Shown here: piece by piece, positions 1 to 8,777 of the stretch
Layout of the letters: each line of letters opens with the position of its first letter
Numbering within the stretch: the first letter of the stretch is position 1
From: RGDT01 sp964630925
Lineage (GTDB): Bacteria; Planctomycetota; Planctomycetia; Gemmatales; Gemmataceae
Assembly (NCBI GenBank): GCA_964630925.1
Contig: CAZVZK010000026.1
Coordinates: 18,468-82,467 of the forward strand
Length of the DNA stretch: 64,000 nt
Direction: 5' to 3'
Translations under genes and position numbers: made by a program
Notes under the pieces: generated by a model
What the model saw: only the letters and a program-made list of their open reading frames with translations
Database searches by the model: none
What the model was told of the DNA's origin: nothing

Positions 1-1188
1 TGGAAGGCCCTCCTCAGGGCCGCCGGGTTCGACGAGGCGGCGCTCGAGCCGGTGACGACCTGCCGCGATCCGGGCACCGTGACCGACAAGCACGTCGCCT
101 GGACGGGGCCCCACCCGGACGCCCCCGGCACCGAGATCCACGTCGAGGCTGCCGTGCGGGGCGGGCGTCCCGTGTACTTCTGGGTGGGCGAGGCGTCGCG
201 GAAGGGGGAGTCGGATCGGGCCATGATCGGCGAGTCGCCGGGGGACGTGGGCACCACCCTGAGCGAGTATGCCTACGGCGGGCTCCGCCTCATGGCGTTG
301 ACCGTAGGGGCCTGGATGGCGTGGGTGAACGTGCGGAGGGGAGTCGCAAACCTCACCGGGGCGGGCCGGCTCGTGGCGGTGTACGCGGCCGCCTACATGG
401 CGATGTGGCTGTTCATGGCGCACCACACGCCGGATCTGGCCGACCAGTGGGCCATCCTTGCCGCCGCTGTCGGCTACACCTTGATGAACGGGCTGACGCT
501 GTGGGTGATCTACCTCGCCCTTGAACCGTCGGTCCGGGCCGCGTACCCGGAGTGGATGATCGGCTGGAACCGCCTGCTGGCCGGGCGGTGGGCCGACCCA
601 CGCGTGGGGGCGGACGTGCTGATCGGGGCGGCGATGGGCGTCGCCTGGGCCATACTGATGCCCCTGCGGCGGACGCTGGGGCCCGAGGCGTTGGGCGCGC
701 CGTTCGTCCCCCACCCGGTCTGGATGCCGACGCTGAGCATGGGGCCGGCCGGGCCGATGGCCTGCTACGTCTGGGTCCCGCTGTTCTTCCAATTGCTGGA
801 GTTCTTCCTGCTCGTGATCGTCCTGCTCGTGGCGCGGCTGTTGGCGCCGCGGCGGCCGGCGCTGGGCCTTTGGGTGACGGTCACGGTCTGGACGGTCTTC
901 TGGACGGTGCGGTGGTCGTTGTGGCTGGGCGCCGCCGTCTCGCCGTTCACGGTGGCGATGGCGGCGGCGGCGAGCGTGCTGCCCGTCGTCGCCTTCCTGC
1001 GGGCCGGGTTGTTGGCATACGTGGCATTCGGGCTGTTCGCGTTCATGCTGACCGACCTGCCGGTGACGCTCGATGGCGGGGCGTTCTACGTTTGGACGGG
1101 CCGCTGCGTGCTGGCGGTGTTGGTGGCGCTGGCCGTGTTCGCGTGCTACCGCGCGTGGGAGCCGGCGAGGGGTAACATCGGGGGCTGA
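1..1188 (+). CDS. C-terminal membrane half of a Gemmata-type Ser/Thr kinase (5' end cut)
   Basis: The frame is open from base 1, so the N-terminus lies outside the window; a GTG at 52 is in frame but is probably internal. The visible part starts with a short soluble stretch (DKHVAWTGPHP, GRPVYFWV) followed by about eight hydrophobic segments between roughly 290 and 1160. The pattern YLALEPSVRAAYPEW then RLLAGRWADPRVG is one I associate with the membrane tail of Gemmata serine/threonine kinases. No kinase motif is visible because that region would lie upstream. The gene converges on the DUF1501 gene, leaving only 24 bp between stop codons. It could instead be a free-standing membrane protein. 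Confidence 0.7.
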   Translation, partial: WKALLRAAGFDEAALEPVTTCRDPGTVTDKHVAWTGPHPDAPGTEIHVEAAVRGGRPVYFWVGEASRKGESDRAMIGESPGDVGTTLSEYAYGGLRLMALTVGAWMAWVNVRRGVANLTGAGRLVAVYAAAYMAMWLFMAHHTPDLADQWAILAAAVGYTLMNGLTLWVIYLALEPSVRAAYPEWMIGWNRLLAGRWADPRVGADVLIGAAMGVAWAILMPLRRTLGPEALGAPFVPHPVWMPTLSMGPAGPMACYVWVPLFFQLLEFFLLVIVLLVARLLAPRRPALGLWVTVTVWTVFWTVRWSLWLGAAVSPFTVAMAAAASVLPVVAFLRAGLLAYVAFGLFAFMLTDLPVTLDGGAFYVWTGRCVLAVLVALAVFACYRAWEPARGNIGG

Positions 1189-1212
1189 CCCCCCGCGCGG
1201 CCGCCCCGACGA

Positions 1213-2457
1213 TCACCCTAGCAACGCCTCGACCGGCGTCCCCTTGCTGTACTGCCACGTCCGGCCCAGCTTCGTCTGCCCCTGCTTGTCGTATTCGACG
1301 CCGGCGGCAGACAGGATCGTCGCGTGCAGGTTGTCCACGCTCACCGGCGACTTCGGCTTGTCCTTGCCCTCCGGGTCGGTCTCACCCACCACGACGCCGC
1401 CCTTCACCCCGCCGCCCGCCAACGCCACGCTGTACCCCACCGGCCAGTGGTCGCGGCCCGCCAGCGGGTTCAGTCGCGGCGTGCGTCCGAACTCGCCGGC
1501 CACCAGCACCATCGTGCGGTCCAGGTTGCCACGCTCGCGCAGGTCGGCCACCAGGGCGGCGAACGCGGGATCGAGGATCGCGACCTGCCCCTTGACCAGG
1601 GCGTGGTTGTTGGCGTGCGTGTCCCAGCCGTCCAGCGTCACCTCGACGCAGCGCACGCCCACCTCGGTCAGCCGCCGCGCCGCCAGGCAAGCGCGCCCGA
1701 ACGGCGTGTCGCCGTACTTCCGCCGCACGGCCAGCGGCTCCTTCGACACATCGAACGCCTTGAGTTGCTCGCTGCTCATCATCGTTCGCGCACGTCGCAC
1801 CGTGTTCATGTGCCCCGTCGCCTCGGCCGACTTCTTGCGGCCCTTGGCGAACGCCCTCTCGACGATGCTCAGGCCACGCAGACGCTCCTCGTCCCGTTTG
1901 GCCTCGACGGCGGAGTGGGTGTCCGGCACCGGGTACAGCGGGTCGCCCGTGCGGAAGGCGTCGTACTGGTCGCCGAGGAAGCCGCCCCGTGCCGACCACT
2001 GGTTGGGCAGGATGCTAACGTGGCGCGGGATGTCGGTGCCGGCCGTGGACAGCTCGTGGCACATGACGGCGCCCACGCTGGCGTGGACGATGGTCGGGTC
2101 GGGCCGGTGCCCGGTCTTCATCGTGTAGGTGCCGCGCTCGTGGTCGCCCTCCTTGCTCACCATCGAGCGCACCAGCGCAACGCTGCCCATCTGCTCCGCC
2201 GTGTGCTCCAGGCCCTTGGCCAGCATCACGCCCTTCGCATTGGTCTTGATCGCCTCGGTGCCGTAGGCGATCTCCTTCCCCGGGTGCGGGTCGAACGTCT
2301 CGAGCTGGCTGGGGCCGCCGGACATCCACAGGACGATCAGTGAGTGCTGTCGCGACGGCGGCCCGGCGGCGCGCGACAGCGTGTGGCCGAGGGCCGTCAG
2401 CCAGGCGGCGCCGGCGAGCGCGCGGCCCACGAAATCCCGGCGGCTCAGTGGTTCCAT
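1213..2457 (-). CDS. DUF1501 exported protein (pair 1)
   Basis: 414 aa, starting at the ATG whose first base is 2457 (MEPLSRRDFVG). The SRRDF twin-arginine motif at residues 5-9 followed by a hydrophobic stretch suggests Tat export. Family signatures are WMSGGPSQLETFDPHPG near residue 50, DGWDTHANN near 276 and GEFGRTPRLNP near 319. DUF1501 proteins have a sulfatase/alkaline-phosphatase-like fold, and their substrate is unknown. The start lies inside the last codons of the upstream DUF1549 gene (13-bp overlap, 2445-2457), so the two are translated from one message. The reading frame is open far upstream of 2457, but that extension is antisense-frame noise inside the partner gene. Confidence 0.92.
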   Translation of the reverse strand: MEPLSRRDFVGRALAGAAWLTALGHTLSRAAGPPSRQHSLIVLWMSGGPSQLETFDPHPGKEIAYGTEAIKTNAKGVMLAKGLEHTAEQMGSVALVRSMVSKEGDHERGTYTMKTGHRPDPTIVHASVGAVMCHELSTAGTDIPRHVSILPNQWSARGGFLGDQYDAFRTGDPLYPVPDTHSAVEAKRDEERLRGLSIVERAFAKGRKKSAEATGHMNTVRRARTMMSSEQLKAFDVSKEPLAVRRKYGDTPFGRACLAARRLTEVGVRCVEVTLDGWDTHANNHALVKGQVAILDPAFAALVADLRERGNLDRTMVLVAGEFGRTPRLNPLAGRDHWPVGYSVALAGGGVKGGVVVGETDPEGKDKPKSPVSVDNLHATILSAAGVEYDKQGQTKLGRTWQYSKGTPVEALLG

Positions 2458-4058
2458 GAGAACTCCGTCGAGTTGATGAGCGCCCAGAAGACATCGGACA
2501 TGCGTTGGTGCCGGGTAAGCCCCGGCTTCTGAAGGATCTTCACGAATTCGTCGCGCTCCTCGTCCGAGGGGCGGCGTGTCAGCACGGTCAGGTAGGCGGC
2601 CTCCAGGGCGCGGGCGTCGTCCGGCAGGGTGTCGGTGATGCGCTGGGCGGAGGTCAGCCCGTCGGCCTTGATGCGTTCGCGTACCAGCTCGCCGTTCATC
2701 AGGAGGAGGCGTTGCGGGATGGTGCCGCCGCGGCCCTCGAACTCGTCCTCGCCGGTGTCGCCGTAGCGGCGGAGGAAGTCGTTGAGGTTGCCGAACCGCG
2801 CCAGGCGGACGAAGATGTTCGACCCCAGGTCGATGGTGCCCACGGACGACGCCTGGATGACGGAGCCGGCCACCTGCTCGGGGCGCAGGCGCGTCAGCGG
2901 GAAGGCGGCCCAGGCGGCCTCCGCGGCGTCGCCGTCGGTGACGCTGTCGAGGCGGAACGCCTTCGTCCATGCGATGACGCGGATGAGCCGGCGCAGGTCG
3001 TGGTTGTGTTCGCGGAAGTCGGCGGCGAGCGCCTCCAGGGCGGGGTGCGGCGAGGACGTGCTCTCCAGGCTGTCCACGGGCGAGACCAGGGGACGGCCGA
3101 CCATCAGCGCCCACACGCGGCTGACGAGGGCGCGGGCGAAGTTGGGGTTGCGTCTGTCGGTGACCCAGGCGGCGAGCTGCTCGCGTCGCGTGCCGCCCTT
3201 GCCGAGCAGCTCGGGCGAATAGGGCACCTCGGGCGCGATGTCCTTCTTCTCGCCCTTGCGCTTCAGGTCGGCGGAGTACTCGCCATTCGGCGTCTCGTGG
3301 ATGCCGGTGAAGCCGAGGTGCGTGCGGCCGAAGTAGGCGGCGATGTGGTGGAAGGCGGCCTGCTTCCACGGGGCGAATGGGTGGTCGTGGCACTCGGCGC
3401 AGTCGAGGCGTATGCCGAGGAATGCTCTCATCGTGCGTCCGGCGAGGCGGACGGGGTCGGGCTGATTGGCGCTGGCGGGGCGGACGGTGACGGTGGTGTA
3501 GTTGGTGGCCGGCTCGTTGGTCCACAGGCCCTTGGCGGAGATGACCTCACGGGCGAGGTCGTCATAGGGGCGGTTCTTGCGGAGCTGCTCGCCGAGCCAG
3601 ATGGCGAAGCGGCGGCGGCGGAAGAAGACGAACGGCCCGTCCTCGATGCCGACGTAGGCGCGGGTGAACCGCTCGGCGAGGTACTCGTGGCAGCGCGGGT
3701 CGTTGAGGACGTGGTCGAGCCACCACGCGAGGCGCTGATCCTCGGGCAGCGACTCGAGCTGGCGGATCTCCTCCAAAGACGGGATGCTGCCCATCAGGCC
3801 CAGTGCGAGCCGGCGGGCGACGGCGAGGTCCGGGGCGGCCTCGGCCGGGGTCGTCCTCGTCGCGTCCCAGTGGGCCTGGAAGGCGTTGTCGGCCTTCGCG
3901 ACGGAGGCGAGGAAATCGGTGTCGGAGTAGGCGGCCGCGTCGTGGCCGTCCTTGGGGCGCGGCTCGCGGGGCGGCATGAGGCCGGCGCCGAGGGCGATGG
4001 CGCCGCCGAGGACGAGGCCGAGGAACAACAGGTCACGCTTCCACATGGCCGGGCCCAT
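2445..4058 (-). CDS. DUF1549/DUF1553 planctomycete cytochrome-associated protein (pair 1)
   Basis: 537 aa. It starts MGPAMWKRDLLF; the second methionine (4046) is an equally good start. A hydrophobic segment (residues 9-25) anchors or exports it. The DUF1549 part carries the CAECHDHPF motif (about residues 217-224), a CxxCH heme-type site or metal cluster. DUF1553 follows, with RNPNFARALVSRVWALMVGRP near 300 and the typical C-terminus VFWALINSTEFSWNH. In planctomycetes these proteins are nearly always encoded next to a DUF1501 partner, as here. Unlike the copy at 29826-32084, it has no N-terminal PSCyt1 cytochrome domain. The biochemical role is not established. Confidence 0.92.
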   Translation of the reverse strand: MGPAMWKRDLLFLGLVLGGAIALGAGLMPPREPRPKDGHDAAAYSDTDFLASVAKADNAFQAHWDATRTTPAEAAPDLAVARRLALGLMGSIPSLEEIRQLESLPEDQRLAWWLDHVLNDPRCHEYLAERFTRAYVGIEDGPFVFFRRRRFAIWLGEQLRKNRPYDDLAREVISAKGLWTNEPATNYTTVTVRPASANQPDPVRLAGRTMRAFLGIRLDCAECHDHPFAPWKQAAFHHIAAYFGRTHLGFTGIHETPNGEYSADLKRKGEKKDIAPEVPYSPELLGKGGTRREQLAAWVTDRRNPNFARALVSRVWALMVGRPLVSPVDSLESTSSPHPALEALAADFREHNHDLRRLIRVIAWTKAFRLDSVTDGDAAEAAWAAFPLTRLRPEQVAGSVIQASSVGTIDLGSNIFVRLARFGNLNDFLRRYGDTGEDEFEGRGGTIPQRLLLMNGELVRERIKADGLTSAQRITDTLPDDARALEAAYLTVLTRRPSDEERDEFVKILQKPGLTRHQRMSDVFWALINSTEFSWNH

Positions 4059-4244
4059 TGGGTGCTCGTGGGATTATACCATGAGGCGGGGGGTGGGGTT
4101 TCATGGGCCCCCAGGGCTCGGTATTATCCTTGATGTGTGGCCGCTCGCGATGTGTGGTTTCCTCCGCGGCGTTGACCACGCGCATGGTTCACCGCTTTCC
4201 ATGCCCCTGCGGAACGCGGCTCGTCCTGTTCGAGTACGCTTCTG

Positions 4245-5678
4245 ATGGAAGAAGTCGCACCCAGGCCAGACGCAGGCGATCCGGCGCCTCCGGGCGCGGG
4301 CCTCGTCGTGACCGTGGATCTGCAACACGGGGCTGTCGTCGGGCCAAACGGGCACCCGCTCGCGGTCCCCGGCTACGAGATCCTCGAGGTGCTGGGGCGG
4401 GGGGGAATGGGCGTCGTCTACAAGGCCCGCCAGGTGAGCGCCGGCCGGCTCGTGGCACTCAAGGTGATCCGCGCCGGCACGCAGGCGGATGGCGATGCGT
4501 TGAAGCGGTTTCGGACCGAGGCTGTCGCCCTGGGGCGGCTTCAACACCCGAACATCGTGCAGGTCTTCGAGGTGGGCGGCACGGATCTGCCGTTCTTCTC
4601 GATGGAGCTGTGCGAGGGTGGGAGCCTCGCCCGCCGGGCCCGGGCCGGGCACCTGACCCCGGAGGAGGCCGCGGCGCTCGTGAAGACGCTGGCCGAGGCG
4701 GCCGAGGCGGCCCACCTCGGCGGCGTCGTGCACCGCGACCTCAAGCCCGCCAACATCCTCCTCGACGCGGACGGCACGCCCAAGGTGGCGGACTTCGGGT
4801 TGGCCAAGCGGTTGGATGACGGCGGGCTGTCGCTTACGGGCGAGATCAGGGGGACACCGAGTTACATGTCGCCGGAGCAGGCACGGGGCCGCCCCAGTGA
4901 AATCGGGCCGGCCACCGACGTGTACTCGCTGGGGGCGATCCTCTACGAGCTGTTGACCGGGGGGCCGCCCCTGGCCGCCCCGACCCTCGCCGAGACGCTC
5001 GTGCGGATCCTTGGGGAGGAGCCCGTCCCGCCGTCACGGCTGCGGCCGGGGCTACCTGGTGCCCTGGAGGCGATCTGCCTGAAGTGCCTGGAGAAGGCCC
5101 CCGAATGCCGCTACCGGAGCGCGGGAGACCTGGCGCAGGATCTCGGCCGATTCCTGGCCGGAGAGCCCGTGGCCGCACGCGACCCCGGCCTTTGGGGCCG
5201 GTTCGGCCTGTGGTGTGGCAGGCCGGATCGAATCCGCGAGGCGGGGGTGACGCTCCTCACCCTCGGGCTGGTGCTTATGGTCTGGTCGCTGGTGCGCGGC
5301 GGGGTCGAATTGGTGGCCCGCATCCCCGCCTGGGAGCCCGCCAACACCCGGCAAACGGTGCAGTACCTGACGCTCATCGCCGTGTTTCAGGTGCCGATGG
5401 TCCTGATCGGGTTGGGCACCCTCCGGCGGAGCGGCGCCGCCATCGTCGCGGGCGTGTGCCTCGCCCTGTTCGGCCTCGGCTACTCCGTCGCATACTTGTG
5501 CGGCCTGGCTTACGATCCGGCTGGGCTGTTCGCGGCCCGTGAACGCGCGGTGCCGAGTTTCACGCTGTTCGCCGCCGTGTCGGCGGTCTGGCTCCTGATG
5601 TACCTCGTGGCGCTCCACGCACATCGGAAGGGCCCGCGTGGGGGCGCGCGGATCCCGCCGCGGCCGGAGAGCGTCTGA
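4245..5678 (+). CDS. Membrane-anchored serine/threonine protein kinase
   Basis: 477 aa. An N-terminal lead is followed by a complete Hanks-type kinase domain (about residues 44-310): glycine loop GRGGMGVVY, catalytic lysine in VALKVI, HRDLKPANIL near 162, DFG near 183 and the activation-segment GTPSYMSPEQARGRP. All catalytic residues are present. After the kinase, residues about 335-460 contain four hydrophobic segments, so the kinase faces the cytoplasm and is held in the membrane. No extracellular sensor domain is present. The ATG at 4245 has only a weak ribosome-binding site. The sigma-WD40 gene follows 145 bp downstream on the same strand, which may indicate co-expression. Confidence 0.95.
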   Translation: MEEVAPRPDAGDPAPPGAGLVVTVDLQHGAVVGPNGHPLAVPGYEILEVLGRGGMGVVYKARQVSAGRLVALKVIRAGTQADGDALKRFRTEAVALGRLQHPNIVQVFEVGGTDLPFFSMELCEGGSLARRARAGHLTPEEAAALVKTLAEAAEAAHLGGVVHRDLKPANILLDADGTPKVADFGLAKRLDDGGLSLTGEIRGTPSYMSPEQARGRPSEIGPATDVYSLGAILYELLTGGPPLAAPTLAETLVRILGEEPVPPSRLRPGLPGALEAICLKCLEKAPECRYRSAGDLAQDLGRFLAGEPVAARDPGLWGRFGLWCGRPDRIREAGVTLLTLGLVLMVWSLVRGGVELVARIPAWEPANTRQTVQYLTLIAVFQVPMVLIGLGTLRRSGAAIVAGVCLALFGLGYSVAYLCGLAYDPAGLFAARERAVPSFTLFAAVSAVWLLMYLVALHAHRKGPRGGARIPPRPESV

Positions 5679-5823
5679 GCCCCAGGGGGCTCCGGGACAG
5701 GCCGCGTCAACAGCCCCCGCGAGGAGGTGGGAAGGTGTCGGGAGGAAGGGCCGGGATTTCCGTATTCGCCCCGCCGCGGCGCGCCTGCTTGTTGGTGAGC
5801 GGGCAACGGCGGGAGGATCGGTC

Positions 5824-8574
5824 ATGGTGAGCGAGGATGTCGGGACACTGTTGCGGCACGTCCGCGGGCTGGCCGGGGAGGAGCAGCCCGACGGCCAGCT
5901 CCTGCGTCGCTTCGCCGAGGGCGGCGACGGGGAGGCGTTCGGCCTCCTGATGCGCCGCCACGGGCCGCTCGTCCTCGCGGTGTGCCGGCGCACTCTGGGC
6001 CACGCCACCGACGCCGAGGACGCCTTCCAGGCGACGTTCCTCGTCCTCGCACGCCGCGCCGGCCATCTCGGACGCGGCGGCTCCGTGGCCGGCTGGCTCC
6101 ACACGGTCGCTTACAACCTCGCCCTGCGCGCCAGGGCCGCAGACGCCCGCCGCCGCGAGCGCGAGAGACACGCCGCGCGTGAAGAGGCGCAGGCCGGACC
6201 GGCGTGGGATGACGTGCGCCCCGTGCTGGACGAGGAGCTGGCCCGCCTGCCCGACAAGTACCGCCTCCCGCTCATCCTCTGCTACCTGGAGGGCCGGACG
6301 CAGGACGAGGCCGCCGCCCTGCTCGGGTGGACCAAGGGCACCGTCTCGGGACGCCTCGCCCGCGCCAGGGAGATCCTCCGCGAACGCCTCGCCCGCCGCG
6401 GCCTCGACCCCAACGAGCCCCTCCCCTCCGCCCCCCCGGTCCCCACCGCCCTGCTCGTGACCACCCTCGCCGCGTCGCTCGGCCACACGGCCGCCCCCGC
6501 CGCCGCGGCCTCTCTCGCGGCGGAGGCCTTGCGTCAGGCCGCCCTCGCGCGGTCCGCCTCCGTCGTGGCGGTGCTGACCCTCACCGTCGCCGTCGGCTCC
6601 TGCCTGGCGCTGGCTGGCCTCGCCTCGGCCCCGCCCACCACGCCGCCCGGCAAGGCCGACGTGAAGCCCGCCCCGGCCGACGCCCTCGGCGACCCACTCC
6701 CCCCACGCGCCTCGGCGCGGCTCGGCACCCTGCGATTGACACAGCCGGGCGGCGCCCGCTCCGCCGTCTTCTCGCCGGACGGCAAGCTCCTCGCCTCATC
6801 GGGCCACGGCACGGGCTATCCCGACGACGAGGCCATCCGCATCTGGGACGTGGCCACCGGCAAGGAGCGCTGCCGCCTGGAGGGCGTGAGCCATTACATG
6901 GCCTTCTCGCCGGACGCGCGTTCACTCGCCGTCAGCGAGGAGCGCGGCAGGCTGACGCTGTGGGATGTCAGGGCGGCGCGGCAGGTCTGGCGCTGGGACG
7001 TGTCCTCGGAGAAGGCCTCGCACAAGTTCGCCGGCGTCGCCTTCGCGCCCGACGGCAAGTCCGTCGCGGTGGCCGTCGCCGACGGCACCGTCCGCCTCCG
7101 CTCGGCGGCCGACGGCAAGGAGATCCGCTCCATCAAGGAGAGCGCCTCGCGCCTCACCTTCGCCCCCGACGGCAAGACGCTGGCGTCCGTCGCCGGGAAG
7201 ACGGTGTCGCTGTGGGAGCCCGCGACGGGCAAACTCCGGTACACCCTGCCCCACACCGAGACGGTCTGGAAGGCCACCTTCTCTCCCGACTCGCGCTCCC
7301 TCGCCGCCCACGGCGACGGCAACCTGGTCGCCCTGTGGGACGTGCCGTCCGGCAAGCCGATCCAGACGGTCAACGCGCCGGGCATCGGCTACCACATGCG
7401 CTTCACCGCCGACGGCAAGAAGGTCCGCACCGCCCACTGGTCCCTCGACCTCATCACCGGCGCCCAGGCCCGCCACTTCGAGGGGGCCGGCGGCGGCGAC
7501 ATCGCCCTGTCGGACGGGGCCCGCCTCTGGGCCACGGACAACTACGGCGCCCTGCGAATCCGCGACACCGCCACGGAGCGCGACCTCGTCACGCTGGACC
7601 GCCACCTCGGCCCGATCCAGTACGCCATCCCGTCCGCCGACGGCAAGACGGTCCGCACCGTGGGCCGCCACGACATGACGGTCCGCGAATGGGACGCCCT
7701 CTCCGGCAGGCACCGCAAGGTGGCCGACGTCGGCCCGCTGCGCCAGCTCGGCGGCCTCTCCGCCGACGGCCGGCTGATGGTGCTTGCCTCCCCCCTCCGC
7801 GAGTTCACCCTGTACGACCTCGCCACCGGCGACGTGGCGGATGGGGGCGAGCCGAATGCCAACGCGCAGGCGGTGACGCTGTCCGCCGACGGCCGCCTTG
7901 TCGGCGCATCTTCGGGCGACAAGAAGCCGGTGGTGCGCCTGTATGACGCCAAGGCCGGCAAACTGCTCCACACCTTCGAGGGGAGATATTCCGCCCTCGC
8001 CTTCTCGCCCGACGGCAAGACCCTCGTCGGCGCGTCCGACCTCGGCAACCTCGCGCTCTGGGACGTGGCGGCGGGCAAGGCGCGCCCCGGCCCTCGCTGG
8101 CAGCCGCGCAAACGCGAACGCCCGGCGGACGGGGCCATCCGCCCGCAGGGCGGGCGTGACCTCGGCACCCTCATCGACGCCGACGCGAGTTCGTCCCCCG
8201 CCGCCGGTGTGGCCTTCTCGCCCGACGGCAAAACGCTCGCGGTGATGAGCGGCTACCACCGCGTCCGTTGGCAGGCGTTCGACAGCCCCGACGCCGGCCT
8301 CATCCGCTTCTACGACGCCGCCACGGGCAAGGAGCTGTTCCAGCTCGCCGGCCAGGAGCCCCTCCTCGCCTTCTCGCCCGACGGCAAGACGCTGGCCACC
8401 GGCGGCCACGGGGACCACGCCGTCCACCTGTGGGACGCCGGGACGGGCAAGGGCCGTGGCCGTCTCAACGGCCATCAGGGGCGGATCACATCGCTGGCCT
8501 TCACCGCCGACGGGCGGCGGCTGATCTCGGGCAGCGAGGACGGCACCGCCCTGGTGTGGGACGTTGGGGGTTGA
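5824..8574 (+). CDS. ECF-type sigma factor fused to a WD40 propeller
   Basis: 916 aa from the ATG at 5824, preceded by GGGAGGA; the frame is open further upstream but without a better start. Residues about 25-197 are an RNA polymerase sigma-70/ECF domain: region 2 contains VCRRTLGHATDAEDAFQATF, and region 4 contains the helix-turn-helix around DEAAALLGWTKGTVSGRLAR. A single hydrophobic segment at about 245-268 follows. The remaining 300-916 residues are repeated WD40 blades (many copies of AFSPDGKTLA and LWDVATGK). Such fusions are known from Gemmata and relatives. The arrangement puts the sigma domain in the cytoplasm and the propeller outside the membrane if the helix spans it. Confidence 0.93.
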   Translation: MVSEDVGTLLRHVRGLAGEEQPDGQLLRRFAEGGDGEAFGLLMRRHGPLVLAVCRRTLGHATDAEDAFQATFLVLARRAGHLGRGGSVAGWLHTVAYNLALRARAADARRRERERHAAREEAQAGPAWDDVRPVLDEELARLPDKYRLPLILCYLEGRTQDEAAALLGWTKGTVSGRLARAREILRERLARRGLDPNEPLPSAPPVPTALLVTTLAASLGHTAAPAAAASLAAEALRQAALARSASVVAVLTLTVAVGSCLALAGLASAPPTTPPGKADVKPAPADALGDPLPPRASARLGTLRLTQPGGARSAVFSPDGKLLASSGHGTGYPDDEAIRIWDVATGKERCRLEGVSHYMAFSPDARSLAVSEERGRLTLWDVRAARQVWRWDVSSEKASHKFAGVAFAPDGKSVAVAVADGTVRLRSAADGKEIRSIKESASRLTFAPDGKTLASVAGKTVSLWEPATGKLRYTLPHTETVWKATFSPDSRSLAAHGDGNLVALWDVPSGKPIQTVNAPGIGYHMRFTADGKKVRTAHWSLDLITGAQARHFEGAGGGDIALSDGARLWATDNYGALRIRDTATERDLVTLDRHLGPIQYAIPSADGKTVRTVGRHDMTVREWDALSGRHRKVADVGPLRQLGGLSADGRLMVLASPLREFTLYDLATGDVADGGEPNANAQAVTLSADGRLVGASSGDKKPVVRLYDAKAGKLLHTFEGRYSALAFSPDGKTLVGASDLGNLALWDVAAGKARPGPRWQPRKRERPADGAIRPQGGRDLGTLIDADASSSPAAGVAFSPDGKTLAVMSGYHRVRWQAFDSPDAGLIRFYDAATGKELFQLAGQEPLLAFSPDGKTLATGGHGDHAVHLWDAGTGKGRGRLNGHQGRITSLAFTADGRRLISGSEDGTALVWDVGG

Positions 8575-8648
8575 CGTGGGCGGCGGCAGGGGGCATGTTT
8601 CGGGGGTGGGTCGTTGAAACCGCCGCCGACGACGCGGGTACCTCTCTT

Positions 8649-8752
8649 GGGTGGCCGGGGTCGGCTTTGCGACCCCGGTTCTAATACCTCGGAAGAGCGC
8701 CATGCTCTGCCACGTGCCCGCGCCGGGGTCTCAAAGCCGACCCCGGCCACCC
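8649..8752. repeat. 30-bp inverted repeat pair in the 8575-8777 gap
   Basis: The left arm (8649-8678, starting GGGTGGCCGGGGTCGGC) and right arm (8723-8752) are reverse complements with one mismatch, separated by 44 bp. The inner part holds a smaller palindrome, AGAGC-n5-GCTCT. The same word CGACGCGGGTA flanks both outer ends. It may be a small non-autonomous mobile repeat or a strong stem-loop acting as a terminator or RNA-stability element after the sigma-WD40 gene. Confidence 0.85.
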
Positions 8753-8777
8753 GACGCCGACGCGGGTAACTCCTCCC

